Below, piece by piece: positions 25,089 to 35,150 of a stretch of DNA of 64,000 nucleotides; within the stretch, counting starts at the first letter, position 1; each line of letters begins with the position of its first letter. Position numbers and translations under genes: made by a program. This DNA is from UBA6623 sp965226435 (GTDB lineage: Bacteria > Acidobacteriota > Terriglobia > Bryobacterales > UBA6623), in contig CBDDCY010000012.1 in assembly GCA_965226435.1 (NCBI GenBank), positions 310,001-374,000 on the forward strand. Direction: 5' to 3'. Under the pieces are notes generated by a model. That model was not told the DNA's origin and made no database searches. It saw nothing but the letters and a program-made list of their open reading frames with translations.

Positions 25089-26287
25089 GGTCTCTGACCG
25101 CCTGAAAAAGTTCTTTAGAACACTTTGCGGCGGGAATGTTTTGGCCTACAATAGGCCATGCGCGCCTATCGTCGTCTCTCCGTGCGCCTCTCCCAACGGG
25201 ACCGTAAAGAACTCCGCCAGTTGCTGCGGAAGGGAATCCAGCCCGTACGCACCGTGTTACGGGCGCTGACTCTGCTGCAGCTCGACGCCGGCCAAGCTGC
25301 TTCCGAGGTGGCCACCCATGTTCAACTCAGCTCCAAGGCGGTGCGGGAGATTGGCCGGCGCTATGAACAGGGAGGCATCGAGCGCGCCCTCCACGACAAA
25401 CAGCGGCCCGGGGCGGCTCCCCTGCTCGGGGCCGGCGAGAAACAGCGCATCATCGCCATGGTGTGCAGTGATCCGCCCGCGGGCCGGGCGCGCTGGACGG
25501 TGCGGCTGATTGCCCAAGAAGCGGTCAAGCGCAAGCTCGTGCCGCGAGCCGGGCGAGAGACGATTCGGGTACTTCTTGAGAGCCACGACTTCAAGCCGTG
25601 GCGGGAAAAAAATGTGGTGCGTGGCGGCGCTGGATGAGAAATACATCGAGCGCATGGAAGATGTCCTGGCACTGTATGAAAGGCCTTATGACGTTGCCGA
25701 GCCGGTCGTCTGCCTGGACGAGAAACCGATCTTCCTGCACAAGGAAGTGCGGCTGCCCCGCCCGGCAGCGCCCGGCCACACGGCCAAGCGGGACAACGAG
25801 TACCAGCGCTGCGGCACGGCCAATGTCTTTGCCGTGGTGGAGCCCAAAGCCGGGCGGCATTTCACCTGCGCGACGCCGAATCGTACGGCGGTGCAGTTCG
25901 CCAAGACGCTGGGATCGCTGCTGCCCCGTTATCCCGCGGCGCGGACGATCCACCTGGTCTGGGACAATCTGAACATCCACTGCAAAAAATCATTGAGGGA
26001 CTTACTACGGGGAAGAGCAAGCAGATGAGATGTGGAGCCGGCTGACGATCCATCCGACTCCGATACACGGCAGTTGGCTCAATCAGGCCGAGATTGAACT
26101 CAGTTTGTATTCCCGCCAGTGTCTGGGAAGCCGGCGTATCCCCGACCTGAAGACCCTCAAGCGCGAGACGCGCTCGTGGAAAGATCGCGTGAACCGTGAC
26201 CAAGTGAAGATCAACTGGAAGTTCGACCGCCGGGCCGCCCGGGAAAAATTTGGCTACAACAAAAACTCTTTCAGGCGGTCGAAGACC
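25089..26287 (+). mobile_element. IS630-family element with TA target duplication
   Basis: The ends GGTCTCTGACCGCCTGAAAA (left) and its imperfect inverse ending GGCGGTCGAAGACC (right) define 1,199 bp. Both sides are flanked by TA (25087-25088 and 26288-26289), the signature of IS630/Tc1 insertion. Left flank is an IS1380 transposase and right flank a Tn3 transposase, so it sits at or created their junction. Confidence 0.85.
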
Positions 26288-26290
26288 TAG
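25158..26290 (+). pseudogene. IS630-family transposase broken by frameshifts
   Basis: An N-terminal helix-turn-helix part (residues 1-155, ending GRETIRVLLESHDFKPWREK) is followed at an A7 run near 25606-25612 by a frame change. The next frame reads MWCVAALDEKYIERMEDVLA, CLDEKPIFLHKE (first catalytic Asp) and IHLVWDNLNIH (second Asp). A second shift near 25999, explained by one extra T in GGACTTACTAC, leads to PIHGSWLNQAEIELSLYSRQ (catalytic Glu). The first shift could be programmed slippage, as in other IS630 members; the second looks like a mutation. The stop overlaps the target duplication. Confidence 0.85.
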
Positions 26291-28572
26291 AGCGACTAAA
26301 AGCTATCCGCGAGCTTGGATTGCCGGAGAGCTTGGACCACACCGTCCACCAGAACCGCCTAATGAAACTGGCTCGCGAAGGCGGCCAAATGACCGCCCAG
26401 CATCTAGGCGACCTAGAGAGCAAGCGGCGCTACGCCACTCTGACGGCGCTCCTGCTCGACACTCGCGCCACATTGATCGACGAGATCATCGACCTGCACG
26501 ACCGCCTCATCGGCACGCTGTTCAACCGCGCCAAGCGCCGCCACGCCGATCGCTTCCAACAGTCCGGCAAGGCGATCAATGACAAGGTCCGCCTGTATTC
26601 TCGCATCGGCCGGGCCTTGCTGGAGGCCAAGCAAACGGGCGGTGACCCGTTCGCCGCCATCGAGACGATTCTGCCGTGAGAGGTGTTCAGCGAGAGCGTC
26701 ACCGAAGCGGAGAAGCTGGCTCAGCCGGAGGACTTCGACTACTTACCGTTGGTCGGCGACGGCTTCAACCAGCTCCGGCGCTACACGCCGGCACTGCTGG
26801 AGGCGCTGACCATGAAGGCTGCGCCGGCGGCGTGCGCCGTGATGGGAGCTGTTGAAGTGCTCAAAGACATGAACAAGCGACAAGCGCGCAAAGTACCAGA
26901 CGACGCGCCGACGTCCTTCGTTCGCAAACGCTGGAAAAGTCTGGTGCATACGCCGGACGGTTTGGATCGCCGGTTCTACGAGTTGTGCGTGCTCTCGGAA
27001 CTCAAGAATTCGCTGCGCTCCGGCGATGTCTGGGTACGGGGCTCGCGCCAGTTCAAAGACTTCGAGGAGTACCTCTTGCCGCCGTCGCGTTTCTCGGCAC
27101 AGCGTGAGCAGCAAGCACTGGGCCTGGCGGTGGAGACCGACTGTGAGCGGTTCTTGGAGGCGCGGCTGGCCGTGTTGGAGCGCGAGCTGCAAACGGTGGA
27201 AAGGCTCGCGGTGCAGGACCAGCTGCCGGATGCGTCCATCAGCGGTACGGGCCTCAAGCTCACCCCCCTCGACAGCGCTGTGCCGCCGGAAGCCGACGCG
27301 CTGATGCGCCGAGCGTACGGGTTGTTGCCCCACTTGAAAATCACCGAGCTGCTCCTCGAAGTGGACGATTGGACCGGCTTTACCCGTCATTTCACGCACC
27401 TCAAAAGCGGCGGGACGGCCGCAGACAAGAGCTTATTGCTGACGGCTGTGCTCGCCGATGCGATCAACCTGGGGTTGACCAAAATGGCGGAATCCTGCCC
27501 CGGAGCAAGCTACGCCAAACTCTCGTGGTTGCAGGCCTGGCACACCCGAGATGAAACCTATTCGGCGGCGCTGGCCGAGGTGGTCAACGCGCAGTACCGC
27601 CAGCCCTTCGCCTTGTGGTGGGGCAAAGGCGCTACCTCCTCGTCGGACGGCCAACACTTCAAAGCCGGGGGCCGCGGTCAGTTCGCTGGCCAGATGAATC
27701 CGAGGTACGGCTCGGAACCGGGCGTGCAGTTCTACACCCACGTCTCCGACCAGTACGCGCCCTTCCACACCAAAGTCATCAACGCCACGGTGCGCGACGC
27801 GACCCATGTGCTGGACGGCTTGCTCTACCACGAGTCCGATCTACGCATCGAAGAGCACTACACCGACACGACGGGCTTCACCGATCATGTGTTCGCACTG
27901 ATGCATCTGCTGGGCTTCCGCTTCGCGCCGCGCATCCGTGACCTGGCCGACAAGCGCTTGTATATCCACGGCGACGCGAAGCGCTACCCGACGCTCGCTA
28001 GGCTGATCGGTGGCAGCGTCAACGTCAAACGGATCCGCGCCCACTGGGATGCCATCTTGCGACTCGCGGCGTCGATCCAGCAAGGGACGGTAACGGCCTC
28101 GTTGATGCTGCGCAAGCTCGGCAGTTACCCGCGTCAGAACGGCCTGGCGCTAGCGCTGCGCGAACTCGGCCGCATCGAGCGCACTCTGTTCACGCTCGAC
28201 TGGCTGCAAGACATCGAGTTGCGCCGCCGGGTACAGATCGGTTTGAACAAGGGCGAGGCCAAGAATGCGCTGGCCCGCGCCGTGTTCTTCAACCGGCTGG
28301 GTGAACTGCGCGACCGCAGCTTCGAGAACCAGCGCTACCGTGCCAGCGGCCTCAACCTGGTGGTCGCCGCCATCGTGCTCTGGAACACTGCTTACCTGAA
28401 ACGGGTGGTGCAAGCGTTGCGGGACACCGGAAACGCGGACGACAGCCTCCTGCCCCATCTGTCGCCACTGGGCTGGGAGCACATCAACCTGACGGGAGAC
28501 TACAGCTGGCGGCAGAACAAGCAAGTTGAACAGGGCAACTTCCGGCCCCTACCGCCGCTCACTCGGCCTTAG
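26290..28572 (+). pseudogene. tnpA: Tn3-family transposase lacking its N-terminus, with an in-frame stop
   Basis: About 760 codons of a Tn3 TnpA, which is normally near 1,000 residues. The frame opens at the IS630 border (ERLKAIRELGLPESLDHTV), runs to a TGA at 26677-26679 and continues in the same frame as EVFSESVTEAEKLAQ. The stop probably replaced a Trp codon. The catalytic domain includes GATSSSDGQ and HYTDTTGFTDHVF, and the end LGWEHINLTGDYSW is the family signature. The missing N-terminus and the nonsense codon make it inactive. The matching 38-bp terminal repeat follows its stop. Confidence 0.9.
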
Positions 28573-28605
28573 CGTACGATTTTTTCCGTTTCGTGAGGTG
28601 ACCCC
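28568..28605 (-). repeat. Orphan 38-bp terminal repeat of a Tn3-family transposon
   Basis: CTTAGCGTACGA at the inner side and GAGGTGACCCC at the outer side span exactly 38 bp and overlap the end of tnpA, as in classical Tn3. The outer GGGGT and inner CTAAG match the family. It differs from the AGGGTAGCGCCC ends of the mini-elements, so it belongs to another Tn3 branch. No partner end was found. Confidence 0.7.
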
Positions 28606-30221
28606 TAACAGCCTGGATGGCGTCGGAAGCGTATCGGCGGCTGAGGAGCGACGACACTCGCGGAGGAGAGGAGCACGCGTAACCAAGGAGTCAGACATCC
28701 GCAAATCCTCCTATGCGTCGATCTACGTCACGGATTAAGCCTCAAGCTCCATGGAAAGGGGACCTATACGTTCCTTGAGTTTTTGGGCCAGAGCACCATC
28801 TTCTCGAATTCTGGAGACGACCACTCGCGCGTAGTCCCTGGTGTCGTATTTGAGGGCTTTCGCAATAGCGTCGAACACGCGGCTGTCGCGGATCGGATAG
28901 CGAGCGATAAGACCGTCTAAATTTCTGTCGGCGAAGAGGCTCTGAAAGCAGGTCAACTCGTTGAGATAGGGAGAAGCGACACACACGGTGAGAGTTGCAT
29001 CGGTCTTAATTTGTGATTTTTGGCTTTGGAATTCTGAGAGCACGCGCTCACGCAGGCGCTGTTCGCACCGCCGCGCGGCCATCCTTTCGGCAAGGCCGTT
29101 CTGATACAACTCATCGAAAGCTTTCTGTGTCGCCGACTCGATCATCTCATCAGCATCGCTCCCCAAGGTTTCCGCTTGCCGGTGGGCGACGGCCGCGATG
29201 GCGTCCGAGCAATAGTAAAGTGCCTCGACCGAGCACACGTCCAAGGCGAACACGTGCTTCTCAGCGAGCCGCATGACATCGTCGTCAGTCCTATCGTCTC
29301 TGTCTATGAGGCCATATGCCTCGACGTGATGGTAGTTGAGAGATTCTCGTAACCCAGTCACTGCTCTTTCGACATCGACGCAGCTGCCTGTTGGCACGAC
29401 CGAAATGTCAGGAAAGAGCGCGGTGTAAATCGGCAGGTCTAGGCTGCCTGATGTACCTTCCACGAACACAATCCTTCGTCTAGTCCCCAAAATGGCCCGC
29501 TTGAGATCCTCTGGTAAACCCGCGTCAGGTTCGAGGACTTTGACATCCCACGTTTTGGCCGTATTGTCATTCCATTCACAAGATCGGACCATGAGGACAC
29601 GCGCAGCCGGGTGAGCCATTGGTAGGTCGATTTCATGCGTTGAGATGACGAACGCGCAATCCGTGCGCTGTGCAAACAACGCCGCCAGGAATGGCTCGAT
29701 GAAGATGCAGTTCCGGCTCGTCGATCAGTAATACGGTTTCCGGCTTCACGGTGAGCACAGTGGCGGCGATGAGGGCGGCGCTCCGTTCCCCATCCGACAT
29801 TTGTGCAATGCTGAAGCTCACGCCGTCATTTCCGTGACGTGCAAGAATCTCTTCACCTTCGGAGTTTTCGAGTGAAACCGGCAGCGTCCCGAGCGCAAGT
29901 AATTCGTTGAGCTGTTCGAAGAGCGGCACCGATTTTGCGGCTACTTCTATAGCAGTCTTGAAGCCTCTGTCGGGATTCTGCGGGTCGACCTGGCGAAGAA
30001 GGGATCGGAGGAATCGAGCCTCGGCGTTGTCTTTGGCAACCAAATCGAAAAAAACAGCCGACTGTTTTTCTTGAGCGTAGTGATCCTTCCATCGAGAATC
30101 GACCTGGCGTTCACGTTGTAGGTATTGTTCATCAAACCTTTTACGATGCCGTGGAGTGAAATCGATGTTTCCGGATTCGAACCATGTTCGTCTGTGGGCG
30201 GAAATACGTCTGATCGTCCTA

Positions 30222-31314
30222 CTGAGTCTCGCATAATATACTGTCAATCGAGACAAAGAGAAGACTGTTTCCAGAAAGCGGTAATCAAGCGCGGTTTGCG
30301 GCGCATTCGCCGCAGCGCTTTGCGGGCGCGCTCGTCGAGTTCCCAGTAGTCCTTCGGGCAGACGTTGGGCAACTCGTGCTGCTTCCAGTACGCCCAAATG
30401 TATTCCACCGGGTTCAACTCCGGCGCATAGGGCGGCAAGTACTCCGTTGCGATGTGATCCTCGGAGAGCTGGATGAACTCCCGCACCAGGCGGCTGCGGT
30501 GCGCCGGCAGCCGGTCCCAGACGATCAGCAGTGGGCCGTCGATGTGGCGCACCAAAGCCTTCAGGAAGTCGATGACCTCCAACTCGCCGATCGCGCCGGG
30601 ATAGAGCCGGAAGTAAAAGTTGCGCAACGTCAGCCCGGCCGACACCGACAGCTTGTCCCAGTTGAAGTTGAACTCCAACACCGGTGTCTCGCCGCGCGGC
30701 GCCCAGGTGCGGCAACGATGCGGCTTCTGACTCAATCCGCTTTCGTCGATGAAGACGATCGTACGTTCTTCTTTGCGGGCTTTTTTTTAATGGCCGGCCA
30801 AGTCTTGCGCTGCCAGCCGCGGATGGCCTCTTCGTTGCGCTCCCGCGCTTTGCCGACGGGCCGTTGCGGGCTCCAACCGAGCGCCCGCGGGATCTTCCAG
30901 ACATGGCCCTCGTGATAGCGCACGCCGAACTCGTCTCCGATCAGACGAGCGACCCGCGGACAGCTCCACAGCGGCGTCGGGAAGCCGTGCGCCTCGGGGC
31001 CTTCCAGCAGCAACGCCTCGAGGCGTTCGAGCTGCGCGGCGTCCAACAGCGGCTTACGGCCGGCGCGGCCGGCCTGGCGCAACCCGGCTTCGCCGTCACG
31101 CCGGTATCGTCGCAGCCACTCGCTGACGCTTTGCCGCGCGACCTTCAATCGCCTCGCTGTCTCGGACTGACTACAGCCTTGCTCGACCAACCGGATCGCT
31201 TTGAAACGGCGCTTCTCCAGGGCCTCGAAATCCCGCCGTACGCCTTTTGTATTTCCCATACATACAAAGACGTACGTACCCCAAAAAGGTGTCACTTTAT
31301 TTTGCGAGACTCAA
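30222..31314 (-). mobile_element. IS630-family element, copy A
   Basis: A 1,093-bp element with ends CTGAGTCTCGCA and TGCGAGACTCAA, flanked by TA at 30220-30221 and 31315-31316. It is inserted in the defence gene and oriented the same way. An almost identical copy is at 62280-63372. Confidence 0.92.
30244..31295 (-). CDS. IS630-family transposase with -1 frameshift, copy A
   Basis: The first frame (31295 to 30732) encodes the helix-turn-helix region (DFEALEKRRFKAIRLVEQGC, ARRLKVARQSVSEWLRRYRR) and ends just past an A8 run at 30781-30788. The second frame continues ARKEERTIVFIDESGLSQKP with the first catalytic Asp. It goes on through LIVWDRLPAHRSRLVREF (second Asp) and YAPELNPVEYIWAYWKQHEL (Glu) to 30244. 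A -1 slip on the A-run joins the two, as in other IS630 elements, so the transposase may be produced by programmed frameshifting. All three catalytic residues are present. Confidence 0.85.
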
Positions 31315-31589
31315 TAGTTGGCTTCGATGAAACAAGGTGCTGAATCAACGCTGATTTCCCTGAGCCGTTGGCGCCTACCATAAACAGTCGATCACCAGCT
31401 TCAAGAGATATCGGAAGAGCCTGGCCTGAAGTCTGAGGGATGTTCCAATTCATCTAAAGTCGTCCCATGGGATGGGCGAGAGAGACCTAGCGGCCCCGGG
31501 CCGTCCCAGGCCCGCGCCTGCTCGCGTTGCTCGATGTGCTGCTGAATCCGGTCTCCTCGGCATCCGTATCGCGCTGTCCCAGATTACCC

Positions 31590-31740
31590 CTGCGTTCCTC
31601 CCCGTTTGCGAGCGCACCCGCGAGGGCCTCGCCCAGGCCAGCCAGGTCCTCGGGACGGAAGCTCGGGCGCCCGAAAGGCTCGCTGGGCGTTTCCAAGACC
31701 GCCATCGCCAAGCTCACGGGCGGGCACGTCGCATCACAGT
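31590..31740 (+). pseudogene. Serine recombinase C-terminal remnant
   Basis: The plus strand carries ERTREGLAQA in one frame and GRKLGRPKGSLGVSKTAIAK in another. These are the linker and start of the helix-turn-helix of a TnpR/Hin-type recombinase, close to SERTKEGLAAAKAKGKLLGR in the intact resolvase at 4438-5061. It is frameshifted and has no catalytic domain. Confidence 0.55.
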
Positions 31741-32016
31741 CGGGTGAAGCCGAATACCCAAAGATTGCATCACCCTGAGCACGGTGGAGAAACTGGGATT
31801 GCCATCGTGTGACAGCGTCTTGTAGAGACTCTCCCTGCCCAAACCAGCTTCCGAAGCGATCTTTGTCATCCCTTTGGACTTGGCAATGTCGCCAAGGGCG
31901 GCCGTAATCAGCCGAGAATCACCGTCGTCAAACGCTGCCTCAAGGTAGGCAACGATGTCTTCCTCGTTCTCCAGGTAATCCGATGCGGCCCATGGACGAG
32001 TCAGCGTCTTTGCCAT
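31714..32016 (-). CDS. higA: HigA-like antitoxin (addiction-module antidote)
   Basis: A 100-residue helix-turn-helix antitoxin. The N-terminus WAASDYLENEEDIVAYLEAA and the DNA-binding part MTKIASEAGLGRESLYKTLS match the 'putative addiction module antidote' group. It lies 13 bases downstream of the RelE-like toxin, the toxin-first order typical of HigBA. The protein should bind the toxin and repress the operon. The frame is intact. The 3' end overlaps the recombinase remnant on the other strand. Confidence 0.88.
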   Translation of the reverse strand: MAKTLTRPWAASDYLENEEDIVAYLEAAFDDGDSRLITAALGDIAKSKGMTKIASEAGLGRESLYKTLSHDGNPSFSTVLRVMQSLGIRLHPTVMRRARP

Positions 32017-32029
32017 TATCTACCTCCTT

Positions 32030-32320
32030 CTATAGCCCTTGCGCTAGATCGTGGGCTCTCGCGATATCCCGGTTCTGAGTGCTCTTGTCGCCTCCGATCA
32101 ATAGGAGCACCAAGGACTGATCTTGCTGCACGAAGTACACGCGATAGCCGGGTCCGTAGTCGATACGAAGCTCCGAGACGCCTTTTCCGACCGGTCGAAC
32201 GTCTCCTGTATTGCCCAATGACAACCGTCTGATGCGCGCGTTAATGCGTGCCCTTGCCTGCCTGTCACGAAGCTTCCCGAACCATCGGGCATACGCTTCG
32301 GTTTGGCGGACTTCAATCAT
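32030..32320 (-). CDS. higB: HigB/RelE-family toxin
   Basis: A 96-residue toxin of the RelE/ParE superfamily, of the subgroup paired with addiction-module antidotes. Conserved features are FGKLRDRQARARINARIRRL, the strand GVSELRIDYGPGYRVYF and the C-terminal LLLIGGDKSTQNRDIARA. These proteins cut mRNA at the ribosome. Length and motifs are normal, so the module is probably functional. It may stabilise this rearranged region. Confidence 0.9.
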   Translation of the reverse strand: MIEVRQTEAYARWFGKLRDRQARARINARIRRLSLGNTGDVRPVGKGVSELRIDYGPGYRVYFVQQDQSLVLLLIGGDKSTQNRDIARAHDLAQGL

Positions 32321-32409
32321 CGCCTGATTGTATCCCTAAGAATACACCAAGGCACCCGACAAGACACCCTTTTTCCCCCATCATGGGGGTCGCCCCCTGC
32401 CGGACTCGA

Positions 32410-32500
32410 CCTCCCAGACGGCCGAGAAACGCGACTGGTTCCACAAGCTGGGAAATGTCCTGGACAAGCTCCCTAAACGTCTCCAGACCAAGGCCAAGTG
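32410..32500 (+). pseudogene. IS256-family transposase scrap
   Basis: About 30 codons read TAEKRDWFHKLGNVLDKLPK then RLQTKAK, resembling the WVHKTANVLNKLPK segment of IS256 transposases. No flanking part of the gene or terminal repeat is visible. Confidence 0.5.
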
Positions 32501-32530
32501 GAGTTCTTCGAAACTTCTCTCGTTGAGGCA

Positions 32531-32803
32531 ATGACACTGCTGAAATGCTTAGCGGATGACTCTGCCCCGCCGCTCATGGCGTGCCCGTGTGAAGAAGGGC
32601 GCAAGCTGCGGGACTGTCACGGCCCGAAACTTGCGGAGCTTCGACCCCATCTGCCGCCCAAGCAGTTCGAGACAGAGCTACGAGAGATGATTCAACTCGC
32701 ACGGGCAGGGGGAATACGGCTTCCCGAAAGAAAGATCATGCTCAAGCGGATGTGGAAGCGCCGAGAGCGGCAGTGGCAAAAGAGAAGCAAGCGGAAGCGG
32801 TGA
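32531..32803 (+). CDS. Small protein with a SEC-C-like zinc motif
   Basis: A 90-residue basic protein counted from ATG 32531 with GAGG upstream; a GTG at 32498 is an alternative. The motif CPCEEGRKLRDCHGPK matches the SEC-C zinc knuckle pattern (CxCxSGxxxxxCHG). The rest is helical, with a Lys/Arg-rich C-terminus (RMWKRRERQWQKRSKRKR). SEC-C motifs occur in SecA and in many small proteins of unclear role. It is isolated between an IS256 scrap and the second dif-like site, and could be passenger DNA. Confidence 0.6.
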   Translation: MTLLKCLADDSAPPLMACPCEEGRKLRDCHGPKLAELRPHLPPKQFETELREMIQLARAGGIRLPERKIMLKRMWKRRERQWQKRSKRKR

Positions 32804-32846
32804 TCGGCGCCAGGAGGGAAGAGTTCTGTGAGTCCACCCCTACAGT

Positions 32847-32868
32847 ACGATAAAGTATGTTATCGTTC
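32847..32868. other. Second dif-like site, inverted
   Basis: The exact reverse complement of the 22-bp site at 2984-3005: arms ACGATAA and TTATCGT with a 6-bp spacer. The two sites bracket 29.84 kb in opposite orientation. Similarity fades immediately outside, apart from an ATGT a base further on. No recombinase gene is adjacent here. Confidence 0.6.
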
Positions 32869-33030
32869 TATGTCTCAGGATCGCCCGGTTTCGTCTTCTT
32901 GAACCCCCTTTCCCTCGCCGCGGATGATTGCAGATCGGTCCTCGCCGTCAAGGGTTCGCTGCGCCGCTTCGCGCCCTGGACCGCTGCGGGCCGATCCGGG
33001 AGACGTGGCTGTTTACGAGGGAAAGGGGAT

Positions 33031-33297
33031 GTCCCGGCGTCCGCCGGCCCAGATCAGCGAGTGCGCACGTCTAATCCGCGCCTCGAGTTCGATTGCCGGC
33101 ACGGGTTTGATGTCCGTGTCACCCCCCGCGACAACTAGGGTGTACTGCGGCGCGTCTCCGTACTGCTTGGGCAAAGCCTCGCGCGCCCCGATCTGGTTCT
33201 TGACGCGTTCGCCGGGTGGATATCCAGCGATGTCCAAGATGACGCTCTTGCGTCCCTCGTCGACGAGTGCAAGTTGCACAAACGAGCGGTTTCGCAA
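33031..33297 (-). pseudogene. Fragment of an unidentified protein, copy B
   Basis: Identical to the fragment at 8963-9229 up to the duplication border, after which the frame acquires a different short tail (DIPFPS). Loss of the natural 3' end in both copies indicates that the break preceded or accompanied duplication. Family not recognised. Confidence 0.3.
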
Positions 33298-33489
33298 CGA
33301 CCCGACAGCGAACTGGTTTTCAAGGGCTTGGGGGTTGCGAAACGGTATTGCAGGAGAGATTCAATTGGCGATAGTTTTTTGCAACGCCGTCCGCGAGGCG
33401 GTCATCCAGGCGCTGCGCCGGGAAGGGACGCCCCACCACCACAACCCCGCCCCGGATGGAAAGCACAACTGAGCTAATCTCTAAAGGCC

Positions 33490-33786
33490 ATGAAGAACCA
33501 AGGACGTTATCGCCACTTGCGCGTGGACTGGGTGGGCGAGTCCTCCAGCGAGTCGATTACGCTGTGCGGCGTCGAGGGTGAAGACATCGGGACTGGACAG
33601 ACACTGTGCCCCGACTGCGCCCAGGTCGCCGATGCTCTTCACGTTTGTGGGTTGGGACCGGAGAGCCTGAGAGAGTTATTTGACACGCTCCGGGTGATCG
33701 GCCCTTCCGAGGTGAAAGCGAAGATGGAGGCGCTTCGAATTCTGGGGGTGCGGATGGATATGCAGGAGCGGTCGCAACTCAACTAA
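33490..33786 (+). CDS. 98-residue zinc-ribbon-like protein, copy B
   Basis: Identical in translation to the protein at 9422-9718, with cysteine pairs in TLCGV and LCPDCAQ. It lies 60 bp ahead of the second CRISPR mini-array. Function unknown. Confidence 0.5.
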   Translation: MKNQGRYRHLRVDWVGESSSESITLCGVEGEDIGTGQTLCPDCAQVADALHVCGLGPESLRELFDTLRVIGPSEVKAKMEALRILGVRMDMQERSQLN

Positions 33787-33845
33787 CAGAGTGTCTCCAC
33801 GGGCGTCTGCGCAAGCCCGCCTGGGGCTTCCTCTACCGGCCCTTC

Positions 33846-33996
33846 CCCTCCCCCGCACACGCGGGGACAGACCCTGCTCGTCTGTTAGCATCCGCGGCGT
33901 GTCCCAGGTTCCCCCGCACACGCGGGGATAGACCCTTGCCGTGAAACGACACCGACAGCTCGGTCCAGGTTCCCCCGCACACGCGGGGATAGACCC
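33846..33996 (+). CRISPR. Orphan type I-E-like CRISPR mini-array, copy B
   Basis: Repeats at 33846-33874, 33907-33935 and 33968-33996 and spacers at 33875-33906 and 33936-33967. Repeats and spacers are the same as in copy A, so the array moved with the block and did not acquire spacers afterwards. No cas genes nearby. Confidence 0.9.
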
Positions 33997-34217
33997 GGGA
34001 GGGTGCGTGTGCTTACACGCCCCTCCGATCGGTCGCTCCCGGTGAAATCTTCCCGCCGGAAAGGCGAGCGAGGACCTGGAACGGACGATGGTGCGCGACG
34101 CCGTCGGCCGCCATCCGAACGTGGCTGGCGCGCGTCGTGAGGCGTCCCCGGCCGAACGGGTTCAGGCCGCGCGCCCCCTTTTCGATCGGCTTCTGACCAC
34201 GTCTTTGTCCCGGAAGC

Positions 34218-35150
34218 ATGGGACAATGCGCAATGCGCGTTCAGGCCGTCGCGGCACTCCTGCAGAAAAGCGAATCCTCGACTGCGGACACCGTGGCGGC
34301 TGTCCGCGCCCTCCACCAGCGCGAACCCGTGCGGATCTTCGAGGACCCGTACGCCTGCCAGCTGTGCGGATGGTTCTGGCGCCTGGTCTTGCGGATTCGC
34401 CCGTTGGAATGGGGGCTCAGGGTCATGACGAAGCCCATGGCGCCCACCGCCATGTGCGTGGTGATGCGGGCGCGATATGCTGAGCAGGCCTTGGAGCAGG
34501 CGGTCGATGACGGCATCACGCAGTACGTCATCATCGGAGCCGGGATGGATTCGTTCGCCTTCCGCAGACCCGACTTGATGGAGCGGATCGATGTCTTCGA
34601 GATCGACCATCCCGTGACGCAACGCAAGAAGCTGGAGCGTATTGGCCAGGCGGGACTGACGATCCCGTCCCGGATGCATGTCGTGCCTGCCGATCTCGAG
34701 AAGGTCTCGGCCCTGGATGCACTCGCCGGCTCGGGCTTCGAGGTATCTCGGCCGACGTTCCTGACCCTGCTGGGAGTCGCCTACTATCTCACGGCCGATT
34801 CCTTGGCCGAGACGGCTCGTTCCGTATCGCGGCGGCTGCCGGAGGGAACGTGCCTGGTGATCGACTACCTGCTGAATACGGAGGCGGCCCGACCCGAAGA
34901 CCTCCCGATGCGTGAGAAGATGATGTCGTTCGTCGAGCGACTGGGGGAGCCAATGGTCAGCGCATACTCGCGTACGGGCATGCAGGCCTTGATGGCCGCC
35001 CAGGGCTTCGAGACCGTCGAAAACTTCCCTCTCCCCGAGCTGGGGCCGCGCTATCGGGAGGAACTCGGCGACTTGCCGTTGGACATCCCCAGCCTCTTCG
35101 CGTTGGGGGTCTTCAAGGTAGCCGCCCGGAACGGCGGAACCATCGGCTAG
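34218..35150 (+). CDS. SAM-dependent methyltransferase, copy B
   Basis: Identical in translation to the protein at 10150-11082, including the SAM motif IIGAGMDSFAFR and the family signature FEDPYACQLCG. Both copies are intact, so gene dosage is doubled. No divergence was seen that would suggest functional separation. Confidence 0.82.
   Translation: MGQCAMRVQAVAALLQKSESSTADTVAAVRALHQREPVRIFEDPYACQLCGWFWRLVLRIRPLEWGLRVMTKPMAPTAMCVVMRARYAEQALEQAVDDGITQYVIIGAGMDSFAFRRPDLMERIDVFEIDHPVTQRKKLERIGQAGLTIPSRMHVVPADLEKVSALDALAGSGFEVSRPTFLTLLGVAYYLTADSLAETARSVSRRLPEGTCLVIDYLLNTEAARPEDLPMREKMMSFVERLGEPMVSAYSRTGMQALMAAQGFETVENFPLPELGPRYREELGDLPLDIPSLFALGVFKVAARNGGTIG

Larger units (their letters stand above)
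28735..31453 (-). pseudogene. PARIS/OLD-like defence ATPase fused to a DUF4435 (TOPRIM) domain, broken by IS630 and a frameshift
   Basis: The ATG at 31453 starts MNWNIPQTSGQALPISLEAG followed by Walker A VGANGSGKS. An IS630 element (30222-31314) interrupts it at a TA; removing the element restores the frame into RISAHRRTWFESGNIDF. Next come the ABC-like signature MSDGERSAALIA and Walker B TVLLIDEPELHLHR. A frameshift near 29700 then switches to IEPFLAALFAQRTDCAFVIS and a DUF4435 domain (RIVFVEGTSGSLDLPIY, YGLIDRDD). An AAA_15-type ATPase joined to DUF4435 is the AriA-AriB arrangement of PARIS anti-phage systems, and OLD nucleases are related. It is dead here unless the frameshift is a sequencing error. 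Confidence 0.75.

Noticed and set aside
29633..30904. A single 423-codon reverse frame joining IS630 and the defence gene
   Set aside because: Its first part is an alternative frame of the IS630 transposase; only the part below 30219 belongs to the ATPase.
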